Shown: in pieces, positions 25,949-39,000 of the stretch | How the letters are laid out: every line of letters starts with the position of its first letter | How positions within the stretch are numbered: position 1 is the first letter of the stretch | NCBI RefSeq assembly: GCF_032854445.1 | Contig: NC_088295.1 | Location: 12,821,385-12,885,384, forward strand | Direction of reading: 5' to 3' | From: Liolophura sinensis | Lineage: Eukaryota; Mollusca; Polyplacophora; Chitonida; Chitonidae | Length of the DNA: 64,000 nucleotides | Position numbers and translations under genes: made by a program | Notes under the pieces: model-generated | Told to the model about the DNA's origin: nothing | Database searches by the model: none | What the model saw: only the letters and a program-made list of their open reading frames with translations

Positions 25949-28900
25949 GTGAGTTTCTCATGATTGGCTGTCTTCTCGGGGACAACTTACGGCGAGGAAA
26001 CCTTTAGAAATATCAGAGGTCTTCACTGTGTAATATGGCCTGATAATATGGGAGAATTGAGCTAGAAACGGGAAGCTATAGAGACTGGAGGTGGGCTACG
26101 CTGTGAGAGCTGGATTCAATATGGTTGACCTCTGTTGGGAAGACGATGTAAGCCAGTTGTAGGGGTGTGCTTGTCAACCGTGTCAGGTATAACAGCGGCA
26201 TATATACATGGAAATGTGGGCACGTCCATGTCTCGACATGTTTTGGACCCAGTTAAGCGGTTTAGGATGGCGTTCATGTTTCTACCCGTACGTAGTAACG
26301 ATTGTTTTGGTAATTTTGACGCCCTATTTTGACTGGGCAAAAGTAGAACTACTCGCTCACTTTCCCCCCTGTTCCGAGCTATTTTTAGATTCACTGCCTG
26401 GCCCCAAAACCACAAAGATTCCCAACAAAGCTCACATGTACACTTGTGTGTAAACGGTTATTTGGGTGATTAAGAAAGACTGTGTACTCGTTAGGGGTTA
26501 TGTAATATTTGTCAGTGGAGTTGGGGGGGAAATAGGTGGCTTTTGTATGATCGATCCGACCGGCTGTATGCGAAGGAGACTTGAGTGTGCAGATTCATAG
26601 CGGCTCGGGAATTCGGCTACGTGCAGATTGTCACGCTAGGAAAACCCACTCTGTTTGACTGTCCCCTTGTATCGAGCACGCTACAGGACAAAGAAAATCA
26701 CAAACCTCAAGAACTGAATATGTGGACCTTATTGTGTTTTAAAATACAGGTTTATGCCTTTGAAGTCTTTATTGTTAGCAGTACACAAAAATAATGCATA
26801 TACTTTAAGTTTATAGTTCAAAAAGTAAAATTGTCTTCGCACAGTAGACCTATATGTGAAATAAACACATGAACTTGCTAATACAATATGCAGACATGTA
26901 TGCCCACACAAACACAGGTGTAGAATAAACTGCTCACTATCCTGCTGTTAATAATTAGAAGACAAAAGGTAGGATTATCGCTGACACAAAGGGGATCATT
27001 ATAAACTAGTCACCAGATTGGATCAGGTGTAACATAACTAAATGTCTTGTGTTTTGGGAGATTAGGTATTTTATGTCAGTGTGTTTGTGTCAGTTTTCGA
27101 ATTTCTGTTGGTATAGCTCACTATGGGAAAGTATGTGTTGGCTTTGTTTTTTGGTGTAGTGTCTTATGTACAAATATGCTGAAATCTTGTATAAGCTTGC
27201 CACCATAATACTGGCCGCCGTGCTACAAGTGAAAATATTCTTGAGTATGGCGTAAAAGACCAATCAGATAAATAAAGAAATATATAAGCTGGAATACTCA
27301 AGACATTTCTTTCACTTTGAACTTGAAATCTGTAGGTTTATAGCCTATGTGCACATCTTATGCTCAAACAAAGAATCTGCTGCTACACTTATGTGAAACA
27401 CATCAGGCCATGTCAAACCATATAAATTTAGTACAGTGATGGATGCTGTATACAGTAAGGTTGAAACCTCAGATACATTGTGAAATCAGGGATTTATGAA
27501 GTAGTAGACACAGTATGCATGGCTGTGCCATTAGTGGGCAGCTGTCATCCAACCCTTCACTGACCCACTGTCTTAGCCACCATTCATTCTCTCTGCTTGA
27601 CCCTCAGGTCCTAACCCTAGAAGGATCATCTCCCCCCACTTGTACTCAACCCTGAATGAATAGTCCCCATTGCATAATGTTATGTGAATTTCCCAATGTC
27701 TTCTAGGTCAGGTGTATCAAATGGTCTTCCTTTGATTTTGAGCACCAAACAATTGCCCTACAGATCTTCTCCTGGAATATTTAAGATTACAGTCAGAATG
27801 AATATGACATCTTCTTACATGAAAATTGCAGGCCTCATTTTTGGATGAGGATCAGGGAATCCAACTCCCAAAATATTCAGGTATATAAAAGCAAACTGGA
27901 ATGAATCTATCTGATTTCCTGTAAAGACACATATAAAAAAAAAGTTATCCTGGGTGCATGCTGTTATTGCTGAGAAGCAGTTTTTTTCTCGCAGGTATAA
28001 AATGGTGGAAATTACCTGTCAGAATTATAGAACGCAGTCATATTGTATAGGACTAATTTAAACCTTTGATACTTTTTATCACTTATTGGTTTTAGGAGAA
28101 GGTATTAAAAAAAGTTTGAATGTACAGGAATCCAAAATCGATTTCCAATGGATTCCCCTGAGACCAAGTTATGGGAATCTGTCTGGATTCTGACAAAATT
28201 TAATGAAAAATAAGCCCTGTAGTTTTACAATAACAAAAATTTGACTGTCTTCCATGTGCTGCTCTTCTGGATTAGTTATGCTGCAGGTGCAATTACTTGA
28301 TGTACAATTTACATATATAACATTAATTGTATGTGTTGTATTGACTGATTCATGTAAGTCTAGCACAATGTAAGCTCCGTAAACATCATGTGAGTGAAAT
28401 AGAATATTTATTCATTGTTATGTAAATGGCATACAGCAGATTGCAAAGACACACTTATTAAGGCAGTTTCATTGAGGAGCATGTTACACGGATTTTTTTT
28501 TCGAATGTCTGCTAATGTAAGTGTTGAAAAACGTGGTTTCTTTATCTGACCTGAATATACATGTATGTCAGCGATGTGGAAGTCCCCATTTCTAAAAATA
28601 GCTTAACACAACTAACTTAAACTAATGGGCGCAAGACGGCAGTGCGGGGATGAAAGATCATCACAACTTCACTGGTAGAATTTCACAGTGCTTCAAGTGA
28701 CGCTTTGGTTCATAATATCAATGACGTAGTATATTTTTCTGGTTTAGCTTAGTAAATGGTAAAACAGAAATGAAGAAAAAGGTAGCTCGTATTAGATACT
28801 TGTCATGTTTATGTTATCATGCATGCTTAATGTACTGTGTAAGACTGAGTTTGGTTCATGTCATTTTGTTTAAAACATTAATATTTCATTTCCTTCATGT

Positions 28901-29261
28901 ACCTTAAAGAGAAACATTTATGTACTTTAGTAATTCCTTCCTTGTTTATATTCTTGTAGTGCGACAAAAGGCGTAAGTACATGATATGTGCTGAGGAATG
29001 AAATGTTGTTTTTTAGTTGAACACATACTCATTTAGGATATTGTTTGCAAATTAAAAGGACATGGTTTATGTAGAATATGTACCATTCTCTGATACATAT
29101 TAAAGGAACTATATATATTGAACACATCTATGCAGATCGTGGTAGGAATGTTAGTAACCTGTTGTAGTATTGTATCTTTGTGCTGACTGTAGAAGGACAA
29201 TTTCATTTAATGTCTGTATACTATGCTTTTAAAGCCAATGTTTTTCTGTGTTATGTTCCAG
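25949..29261 (+). other. Putative 5' UTR intron or upstream flank of TET
   Basis: No coding block recognised. It contains a SINE 3' fragment at 27198-27300. It ends with the polypyrimidine-AG acceptor TTCTGTGTTATGTTCCAG at 29261. Confidence 0.4.
27198..27300 (+). mobile_element. SINE 3'-end fragment (sense orientation)
   Basis: GGCCGCCGTGCTACAAGTG and ATATTCTTGAGTATGGCGTA, then an AATAAA-type tail, match the reverse complement of the SINE at 51974-52254. Only the 3' third remains. Confidence 0.65.
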
Positions 29262-29290
29262 TGTGAAGTGACGTGGCCTGAAGTGATGCC

Positions 29291-30067
29291 ATGGCAAAAG
29301 AATGGGCCAGGTTTGGCAGTGGACAGTTCATGCAGCAAGCCACAAGTCCACAGCAGCACATGTCAGGACACCCAAATGGGATTCAGCTACCACCCCCTCC
29401 CCTACCTCACCTACCCCTGTCTCCCTACAACCCACTACTGCAATATGCTGACAGAGACAGGCAGCACTCCCCATCATTCCTTCTCCATGGCAAACCTATG
29501 CCCTTAGCCTGTAGCCCCAGCCCTAACCCCAGTCCCAACCACCTGCTGGGAGACAGACTTCAGTCACCCTGTAGCCCTTTCCTCAGACACAGTGCTAATC
29601 AATTTGTCACCCCCAGCTCACCCAGTTCCCCAAAGTTTGGGTGTGGTACAAATGATGGGCGCAGACTGAGTATACCCACGCCCCCAGTGGGCCTGCCCTA
29701 TCACATGAGCCCTGGAGGCAGGAGCAGTGTATCCCCAGTAGGCCTCCCACCCAGTCCACTCTGGAGGTCGAACTCCAATCCAGGTGTGTACCCAGAGGGG
29801 GAGAAAGGGCGCTCGGTGGTCAGCAGCGCTGATGTTCAGGATCGGCTACGTTACCTTGCCCAGCAGAGATCATGGCAGAAGGAACAGGGGAAACAACCCG
29901 AGGCCTCGCTGCGAACGGGATTCGGAACTGCTCTGCCTCAGCCCAGTCCAGAGCGGAGCCCTTCATCCCTGTCTGCACTGAACGGGCCATTTGGGGGCCT
30001 TGGTGGATTAGCTGTGCCTTCTGTGTCGGGTTCACCGAGTTGTGATCAAACCACCACTACTAAAAAG
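29291..30067 (+). CDS. TET: TET coding exon 1 (N-terminus, residues 1-259)
   Basis: The exon begins at acceptor 29261/29262. An in-frame TGA at 29279-29281 and a strong context (GCCATGG) fix ATG 29291 as the start for this frame. The encoded part is Pro/Ser/Gln-rich and looks disordered, with repeated SP motifs (SPSPNPSPN) that could be proline-directed phosphorylation sites. One conserved-looking helical stretch is [18 protein letters not shown]. The exon ends in phase 0 at the consensus donor AAAAAG/GTAAGT. Without splicing the frame would stop 33 codons further on. Confidence 0.85.
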
Positions 30068-33000
30068 GTAAGTCTGAGCCTTCCCATGCTAGATAATTTA
30101 GATCTTTCAGATCTCAGGTTTAGACACTTTGAATTATGTTACTTAAAATTGTTTGGTACTTTTCTGTAACCAGAATCTGACTTGGGATTCGCTGAATATA
30201 TTGGACCCTGATGAGAAGACGTCAAAGACGTCTTAAGACAACACCATTGTAATAATCAAAGTGTTGACAGTTGGTTTAAGATGGCTTCCCATGTCGTAAA
30301 TGCTTGAGACCAAATTCGCCTAAAAAGCGTACGTTAAACCAGCTTTCGTGGGACTATTGGGCTGGCATTTGTTCAAGGCATAGCCAACAGTTTTGAACAT
30401 AAAGTACTGAAAATTGTAGGTTGATGGTGTTTTTTTCAATGCTATGCTGTTAGAGCCAAATACATCATCATCTCCTTTTGTCTGTGGTGAAATATACATT
30501 GTCTTGTCTATATGATGTACACAGTGACACATTGAAGGATGTTTGCCATGACCAAAACTGTCAGTTCAGTCTGATGCGTTACGACCGGAAAAGATTCCAG
30601 TGACATTATCAGGGAGCATGTCTTGGCCAAGAGGCTAAAATGGTTGTCTTTTTCTCAGACTAGGTTACATGAGACTTCAGTTCAATACCATTCTGGTACA
30701 GAAAATGAATTTTAGGGTTCCTCTGCTTCTATTGTTTTTCATAGCTTTTTGGTTGAATGTGCTCTCTCCGGTGTGGTCTCTTGAGATCTCTTGCTTTCCA
30801 CCAAAATGATATGCTCCTGTGAATGTTGTGGGGAAAACCTGTAAAACTGGCTGAAGAATTTTTGACTCTGACATTGACAAAATCTAATTACTAAAGACAT
30901 GAAGAACACATTATTTTGCCAAACTATCTAAAACATTGGATCATTAATATGAACTAAGCAGCCTTAGACTTAAGTCGAAGTTTTAGATCACTTTAAACTA
31001 GTTATTTCTTACGTAACAATGTCAAAATATTGCTTAAAAATGTAAATTCTGGATAACTTATTGTATAACAAATTTTATCTAAAAGAGCAGAAAGAAACAT
31101 ACCAAGTTTAATGATTGAAATTTTGACTTAAAGCTAAGATGAACTAATCTATCTGTTTGAAGTAACATAAAAGTTGAGTAAACAATTGTATGACGTTCTT
31201 GAATATTTTTTGATGAAGAAACTGAAGCAATTGTGTTGCAGCTTACAAGCAACTTCAGATGAAATATCTTCTTATTTGGAAGAGGGAAAAGTAATCTGGA
31301 AAGTATGGAGATAACTGTTTGACATTTGCAAAGAAAGAGCCTTAGTTAATCATGTGAACTTTATTGCAAGCCAGCAGTAGAAGGATTTTATTTTTATGGG
31401 TATCATGTATAATATCATTCATACAATGTTGAGGGCCATCTAAAGATAAAAAGAAAGAAAGAAAAAAAAATCATCACATAGAAAAATATACTAAATGCAA
31501 TTGAGAACATTTAAATACAAATGAACATGGACATCTTGAACTAATTGCCAATACCTCATGCAGGTTTATACTGTAGACCATGATTGTAGACGATACGGTT
31601 ATGTTTAGCATGTCTCAGCCTGGCGCTGTGAAGCACAGCACAAGTGTGCGCTACATGTAAGCGCTACGATTCGATCTGCCAGTTGTGGCCTAGTTTACTG
31701 ACCTACTTGTGACTCGCTGAATGGAGTGCCGCTATTGCAGTGTTCTGTAAGACGAGAAGGGGTCAATACGTGCAACATCGTACATGTACCTTGTTTGTCG
31801 GCTTTGATTAAGCAATGCTATCTGTAACCATAGGGCAGCTATTTCACGTGTACATGTTTGTCGACTTTTTTTTAGCATAAGATCAGGTGAGCAATCCATC
31901 AGTCAGTCATAGCACTGCAGCATTAAATGATGAAAACATATCCAAGTAAGTTATGATAAATAAAATTGATATATAGTATTTAACATTGTTGTATGCAAAG
32001 AACAGATGTGCAGCTTTATGCTTTATGTTATATGTACAATATGTGGCTGTCATCATGCAGAAGTGTTCATTCTTTACATTATGTTCATATTGTTCTCATT
32101 GGTCTTTAATACCATCTTACATGTGTATGTGTTTGCAGGTGTTTATTATATAAACATTTTAAGGACATCATACGATCTAAAAGGCTGAAGCCCTGATGTT
32201 TGCCATCCAAGCAATTATTAAGATGCATAAAGTGCATGCATATGAGGAGACGGAAAAGTGATTAAGATAAATAGTTTGTTTCTTATGTTGGGTATCAATG
32301 AGCAAAAACTGATAAGCTGGCTCTGGGGGCCACTAGCTGTAAGGTTGTATAAGTTTTTGATATCACTATGCCAATGGCAATTCCTTTTACATGGAAACCC
32401 AAGCTGGAAGTGAACATTATGAATGCTGGCTTTTGCCTAATGTATATGTATACTGAAATAATAAGGAGGAATGCACATGCAAACCTATGGTTACAGTGTT
32501 GCAGAATAGAAAATTCCTTACAAGCTTAATGCTCTAAATTATGATCGATGAACAGTTGGTAGCCAGCATCATGGTTTATAACAAAAAGTATGTATGAGTA
32601 TAGCAATTTGTGATTTTTGTCCGACAAACATTAATTGACTGTTGAAGATTTTTGCAGATAACAAGCCTACTTAAGGATAAGACGTGTACAAATTAGACAT
32701 AGTATTTTATATTGTAACAGATTGAACATACATGTGTATAGGTAGCGTATTATACATGTATGTTGACTTTAATTTGCATTAATGCTTTCTGTTCTTTTGT
32801 GATTTTATCTAGGCCTTAGATCAAACAGGATGCTGGGATATCACTAGATACATGTATACTACTGTCAGTCGTAATTGGCATATTAACTTGAAAGCAAGAT
32901 TATGGACCTAAATGTGCTATAGCATGCCAATTTAAAGGTCATCTGGAAGAAATTATGAGTTTTATACGTACATTTAGCTAGCTGTAGGCCTATAAGACTA

Positions 33001-36000
33001 ATAGCTTGCCAAAAGTTGGTGGTTTACCCTGGACACTCCAGCTTCTATTACCCATTTGCCTACTTCTTCTTGTTTTGGACTTAACAGTCAGGATGTCACA
33101 CACACACTTTATAAAAGAAAATCACACAACCCAAAATATTCAGTATGTGTTTCTTTGCCTGGGATTTACAACTTAAATTAAAGTACAAACCAAAAATTCT
33201 ATGATTCTATGGCCAAAGTTACAAATTCCATATAGACAGAAGGGTTATGACTTAAAAACACCTGTTATCAGCCACAAGTCCAGCTTACAACAGAAAATAT
33301 ACATGTACACGGTTGGATTTCCTTGATGGTGCAGTGCCAGTCTGCATAGATGTAGAATGTATCATCAAACAGTTGTGCTGAATGTCTGCAGTAATGGTTC
33401 TGTGATGAAATAATCGTACATGTACTTGGATCAAGCAGATTCTTTGTGTTCTTTTGGTGTGATAATCTGAGATCACAAGTGCTGTGGTGGATGTCATGTG
33501 GTGGATGTCGTGCCTTATCAACTGCTAAGCTCACCTCTTTGTATGAGCTGTATATGGTATGTTCTGTTCCTAAAGAAAATCTCATCATGACAAACAGATT
33601 CTTTGAAAACTCACTCTGAAGGACAAAAATTGTCTCGCCATTTGATGCTGTACTATATTACCAAAACCATATTTTCTGTGTATTCACCAGCTTGTGCAAT
33701 TTGAAGCAAGGCAGTGAAGCAATCAGTTGTGCCTTTCTTGGTAATATGGTACTGTTAATTTGATTTTGAAGAACCCGGAAGTTAGATGTTGACAAATTGA
33801 CACCACTTTCTTGGCTTCAGGTTTAACAGGAAGTAATCAAGTTAATCATGTTTATTGAGGAATTAACATGTGTTTTTCTAAGAATTGGGGTAATAGCCAG
33901 TGTGTTCAAGGTTGATTGCCATCTGCATTTGAGCACCAAAAAAGGTCAGTGTACGCAATGTACATGTAAGTTCACATCATTTCAGTCCTACACATCTGAA
34001 ATTCTTGTAAAAAAACAAATATTTTTGTACATGACCTGTATTAACATTTTTTCTCTACTGATTTTTGAGAACTTCACACGTGTCGTATCAGTATTTGGGT
34101 GTCTGATAAAATATTGAATGAATTACATGTCCGTGAAAAATTCAGTTAGGATTCCACATTTGCACTGAACCAAGCTTGAGCTATTTTATTTTTTTTTTTT
34201 TTTTGGACTAAAACTGAATGTATCTTGTCTTCCTTTATCCTCTGATGGGAGTAACCTTTGTTGTGCACAACTGTATGAATTAGATTATTTTTTTGCAGTC
34301 CTAGCAACAAGTGTATAATTTTTAATTCTACTGTTAATTATGTCCCAATGATGACCATTTAGCATCATGCAGGCCTGTGTATACCAGTGTACTCTGAAGG
34401 ACCTATCCTGGCATCAGTGTGCATTATACTGGTTAAGGCAGTCAGTGCAGAGTGTGAGCTGATAATGACGGGTACTGGTTTTCAGACTGGTCGCTCTTAA
34501 GCAGCCTCTTGTAAAGCCAGCTGAATAGGCAGCTCAGACACATGGCAACACTCAGACAACCAACAGCAGTATTGGAAATCTATATTACTCAGTGGCCTAT
34601 TCCAGCCCAGCATGTTAAGTGAGGTTGAAGTTTCAGCTAGCAGGCTGCACCAAGCCCTGGAGAGATGCAGAGAGCTGCAGCTTGCTGCAGACGCTATCTG
34701 CAGTCATGTCGCCAGGCAGGCCAGGACTACACATCATCTCTGGACATTTCATCGTCAACACAAACATGTCTATGGACGCATGTAATTAAGTGTTTGAATG
34801 TGATATCAGGTGTATGCTCAGTTTGGGATATAGGAATATAGAATTACCAGTAATCTTTCTCAAGACCAGTAAAAATACTGACTCGTATGAGACTCAGATA
34901 TGATGTAGGGGTGTATAGAATTGCACAGCTATCATACATAATACTACTGGAAATACCTCAGAATCTTTACAAGCCTTCCGGTGAGGTCCAGGACTAATCT
35001 ACATTAATGGTTCACCATTTATTTGTCAGTTTTAAACGTCATACTTGATTTCCATAACATGTCCTCTATATTTACTTCAGAGGGATTTAATGATGAAAAT
35101 TTGAAATCTTATGTAACCATTTAACCATAAACAGTTATGCTACTTATAAATCTGCTGTTCATGAGCCTCTCTTTGATATGACAATAGAATGTCTGAATTT
35201 TGTGTTTGCCAGTTCTGCATTAACCATTTTACTCTCTGCCGATGTTGTTCACACCTCCACAAAACCCCAACTGGCCACCCTAACTGTAAATCTATACACA
35301 GGTCTTTCTGGTATTGAGCAGGGTGTAAGGAGTGACAGATGGCAGCTCTATGCTAGGTAAAAACAAGGCCTTATTGATGTGCATGTATGCACGCTTACAT
35401 ACAGTGGAGTGAAGCATGTACAGATACTGACTGTGGAATGTTACAGGTGTGGTCACAGCCTGGATTGCTGTAGGATAAACCAGGTTAAATGTGATCAGCC
35501 ATACCTATTTTCATGCAGGCGTTTAATATTCATAAAGCTTCCATGTTTATATTGATTGTATGTGGCAATTTCCAAGCTATATGTGTATGTACATGTATTA
35601 GCTAAAATGCTCTCATTCATATAGATCAGCACTACATGTAAATTTTTTGTCTTGACAATTATTGTAGACAATATAACTGGTTTAAATTTACAGGAGTTGA
35701 TCTTTGCTGAAAAGGTTGGGCTCCCTTTTGAATGGTAAAACTATAAGTTTGACAGTTTATATAAGCAAATAAACAAAAGGTGTAAAATTTTATCAACTGA
35801 GGCATCCCAAACCTCTGATCCCTCCCCTTTTTGACGGATTCAGAAATGCTTTGGATCAGGCACTTATGTTCATGATGATGTTATTAAACCACCTTCATGC
35901 AGTAAGGTAATGATGAAGGTTCTTTTTACAGTATATCTCATGCACTGACAGTAATTAATTAAATTATTTAACTGCTTGAATTATCACCAATGGTTCTGGT

Positions 36001-39000
36001 CTTAAACCCACAACTTTATACCTCTGTTGTTAATACATGTCTCTTAACATATTCAGTTTATACATAAGATACATACTAATGAGTGTGCCAGGTAAACTCA
36101 TCAAATTTTGGCCAGTGAAGGTCACCTATCACATAATGTGATAGGGCTGTCCTGGACTTCTTTATTGTCATAAAGGCATATTGCACATTGATTTTGGTAT
36201 TAGTTAAATGTGTTGGCAGCGTTTAGTGAGGGCTTTTGTAGAAAAGTGTCTTTGTGTCCAGAGAGACTTGAAGAGTATTTTGAAGTTTCACATGATAGTC
36301 TGGGAAATGCACATCCAATCAGTTCACAGTAAGTAAGCAAATGTGGCTTGTAAGGATAAGTATTCAAAGATGAAATTGAAATGCATAGAATATAAACAGA
36401 ATACCAATACCTTTTATGAATGGGCAAGATTTTTTTCCCTTTAAAAATCATTTTAAGCTTTCACATCATTAAAAAAAAATACACATGTGAAACAAAGCAT
36501 GAACTATTCCTGTTTTGTTATTGCTTTAGGCTTAATGAAAAAACTTCTCCGAGTAGCCAGTCTTTGCTGATGTCACTGTTACAAGAATCTCGATAACATT
36601 TGGTAAGCCTGCCTGTTTGCTTGTGTTACATAAACTCACCATAAATGTCGACAACATGCCAAATAAAAAAAAAATAAATAATCGTAACTAATTCCTTGGA
36701 CGACTAATTTATGTAGAAGCTGCTGTTGTGTTTTTGGTGAACGTCTACATGACAACGCCTGCGTTGGAATCATGTGTGTGCCCCACTGACCCAGATCCCG
36801 CGCCGGATGGGGAATTCCCCGTACCTACCTTGTGCAGACTTTCTAGGTCACCGCTGGTTGCACTTGCTGTGTGACCTTTGATCCGTTTGAGAGAAAAACA
36901 GGACCTTGTTTTCAAGGTTATGTGATGTATGTTTTTATTTTTGGATAGATCATTGTAGTTCAACTTCTGTCTTCAATAAAGTGTCTGTAATACTAACAAC
37001 ACGATTATGTTCACTTGTATGTATGCATATGCTATCACTGAGCAGACAAATGAGTGTGGCACAAGCAGAACTCCTTGGTACATACACACCAAATCTTCAG
37101 CCTCTATAGCAGTGTTTTATCAGTGGAGTTTATGCATACAGTTAGTATGGAAATGATACTGAAATGATTTGTCTTTGTGACTTAAAGTTCGAATTCAGTC
37201 CTAAAACAAGCTAGGCAGAAATATTGAAATGATATGAAGGATACCCAAGAGAAAAGAGCTAACATCATGATTCAGAAATATTTACCATGAATAGCACTAT
37301 TTAACCCCTATAGGTAAACACTTCTCAAAAACAAACTCTTCGCCAGTTTCCGTAACATTTTTCTGGAGTGATCTGATAATATTCATCATATGACAATGAA
37401 TCAGGTAGATGTGACATTGAGTAAGGCAGTTATGCTGGAATAACGTCATGCACGTTTGATAGTGCAACGTCATTTGTTGCGATACGTTAGCGATGGGCAA
37501 CACCATTTGTTCTTGCATGGCGTGATGCGAGGCAAAATTGAAAACGACACAAAAGTTTTGTTTCCACATTATCCTCCAAAATTAAGAACAGTGGTTTTAA
37601 ATATATTGCTGTTTTTGTACAGTTTAGGAAAGTATTTCAGACTATCTTGATCCTTATCAATTACCTCTGCTTTTAAGGCATACAGGTCTTCACATTGTAG
37701 TACCTCTTTAAGATGCAAGCTTCCTCAAACTGTGCACATTATTTCTAGACTCTCCATAGTTCTCTCAGAATGTTTCAGACTGTTGGTGGAAGAGACAGAT
37801 GTAAAGTTTGAAAAATTAGGGTAGCATGGGTTTGTTTCAAGAGAAGCCTTGAATTCTTACTTTAGCAGAAATGTGCAACTGTTGCTGTGGAAATCAAAGC
37901 AGATCAAATTTCGGTATTAATCTTTCAACCATGACATCAACATGCATTTATACCTGCATGTATCTACATCTTAAGAACATTTACATGTGTCTTTATGCAC
38001 ATCGTACTAAGCGAAGAGTGTCAGGATCTGTATTTTAAGGACGTTTGTTTTGCATTTATCATTGAGGTTGATTTTTTGTAAAAGGTGTATTTTGCTCAAA
38101 TGTGTACATGTATCCGGTCTTGAATGCATACTTAAATGTGCTCTTAAGAGTTAAATAAGTTTTCAGTTATAAATTGTTAAGTTGAGATTAAAATTAGAAT
38201 TACAGGTCTGATGTGAAATATGTCAAACTGTTGAGTCAAGCGAGTTGCTCATTTGGCTGACTTTAAGGCTTAAAGAGGCTATACCAGAAATTTTTGAGAG
38301 AAAAATCCATATTTGCTAATTAATCAAATCAGATCATGTTTTCTGTATTTACCAAGAAAAGCTCAATTTTTGCCTTTCAGTAAATGTCAGACTTGTGCCT
38401 GTAATATTTATAGTTTACAAAAGTTGTGGTAAAAATTTGACTTGCAGTTATCTTTTCTTTGCTGAAAAAAATCTTGGGAATAGTCTCTTTAAATTAACAT
38501 AAAATGGTGGCATTTGGAATATACCAAGAAAACTTACCTTCGAGCGATTTTGAAACTAGATTTAAAAGTGTTCATATACTTTGCGCATGTAATAATAATA
38601 GTGTATTTCTTAATTAGTGTATGTTCCATTTACTTATGGAAGCTAATATCAGCTACCCATAGTACTACTTATAGTTCAATTATCCCTCACCAGATTAACC
38701 AAACATGGACCACTGTATAAATCTCAGATGGAAGGATCCTTTTAGGATTGGAGTGTAGACATGCAGTACATGAAACATGTGAACTTTCCTTTTAGGATCT
38801 GAATTTATTCTGCAGTACAACCGTTCATAGCCATTAAAAGTCTAAAACAAAAATTTAATTGGCTGAAAAAGATAAATTGAAGTTATTGGCTACTTTTATA
38901 GTTTTATGGAAATTTCACCATTTCACCCATGAAGCGACATAACATCTTGTTTATGGATCAACTTCTGGGATGTATGTTTGTGAATAAACAAGCTGTAGAC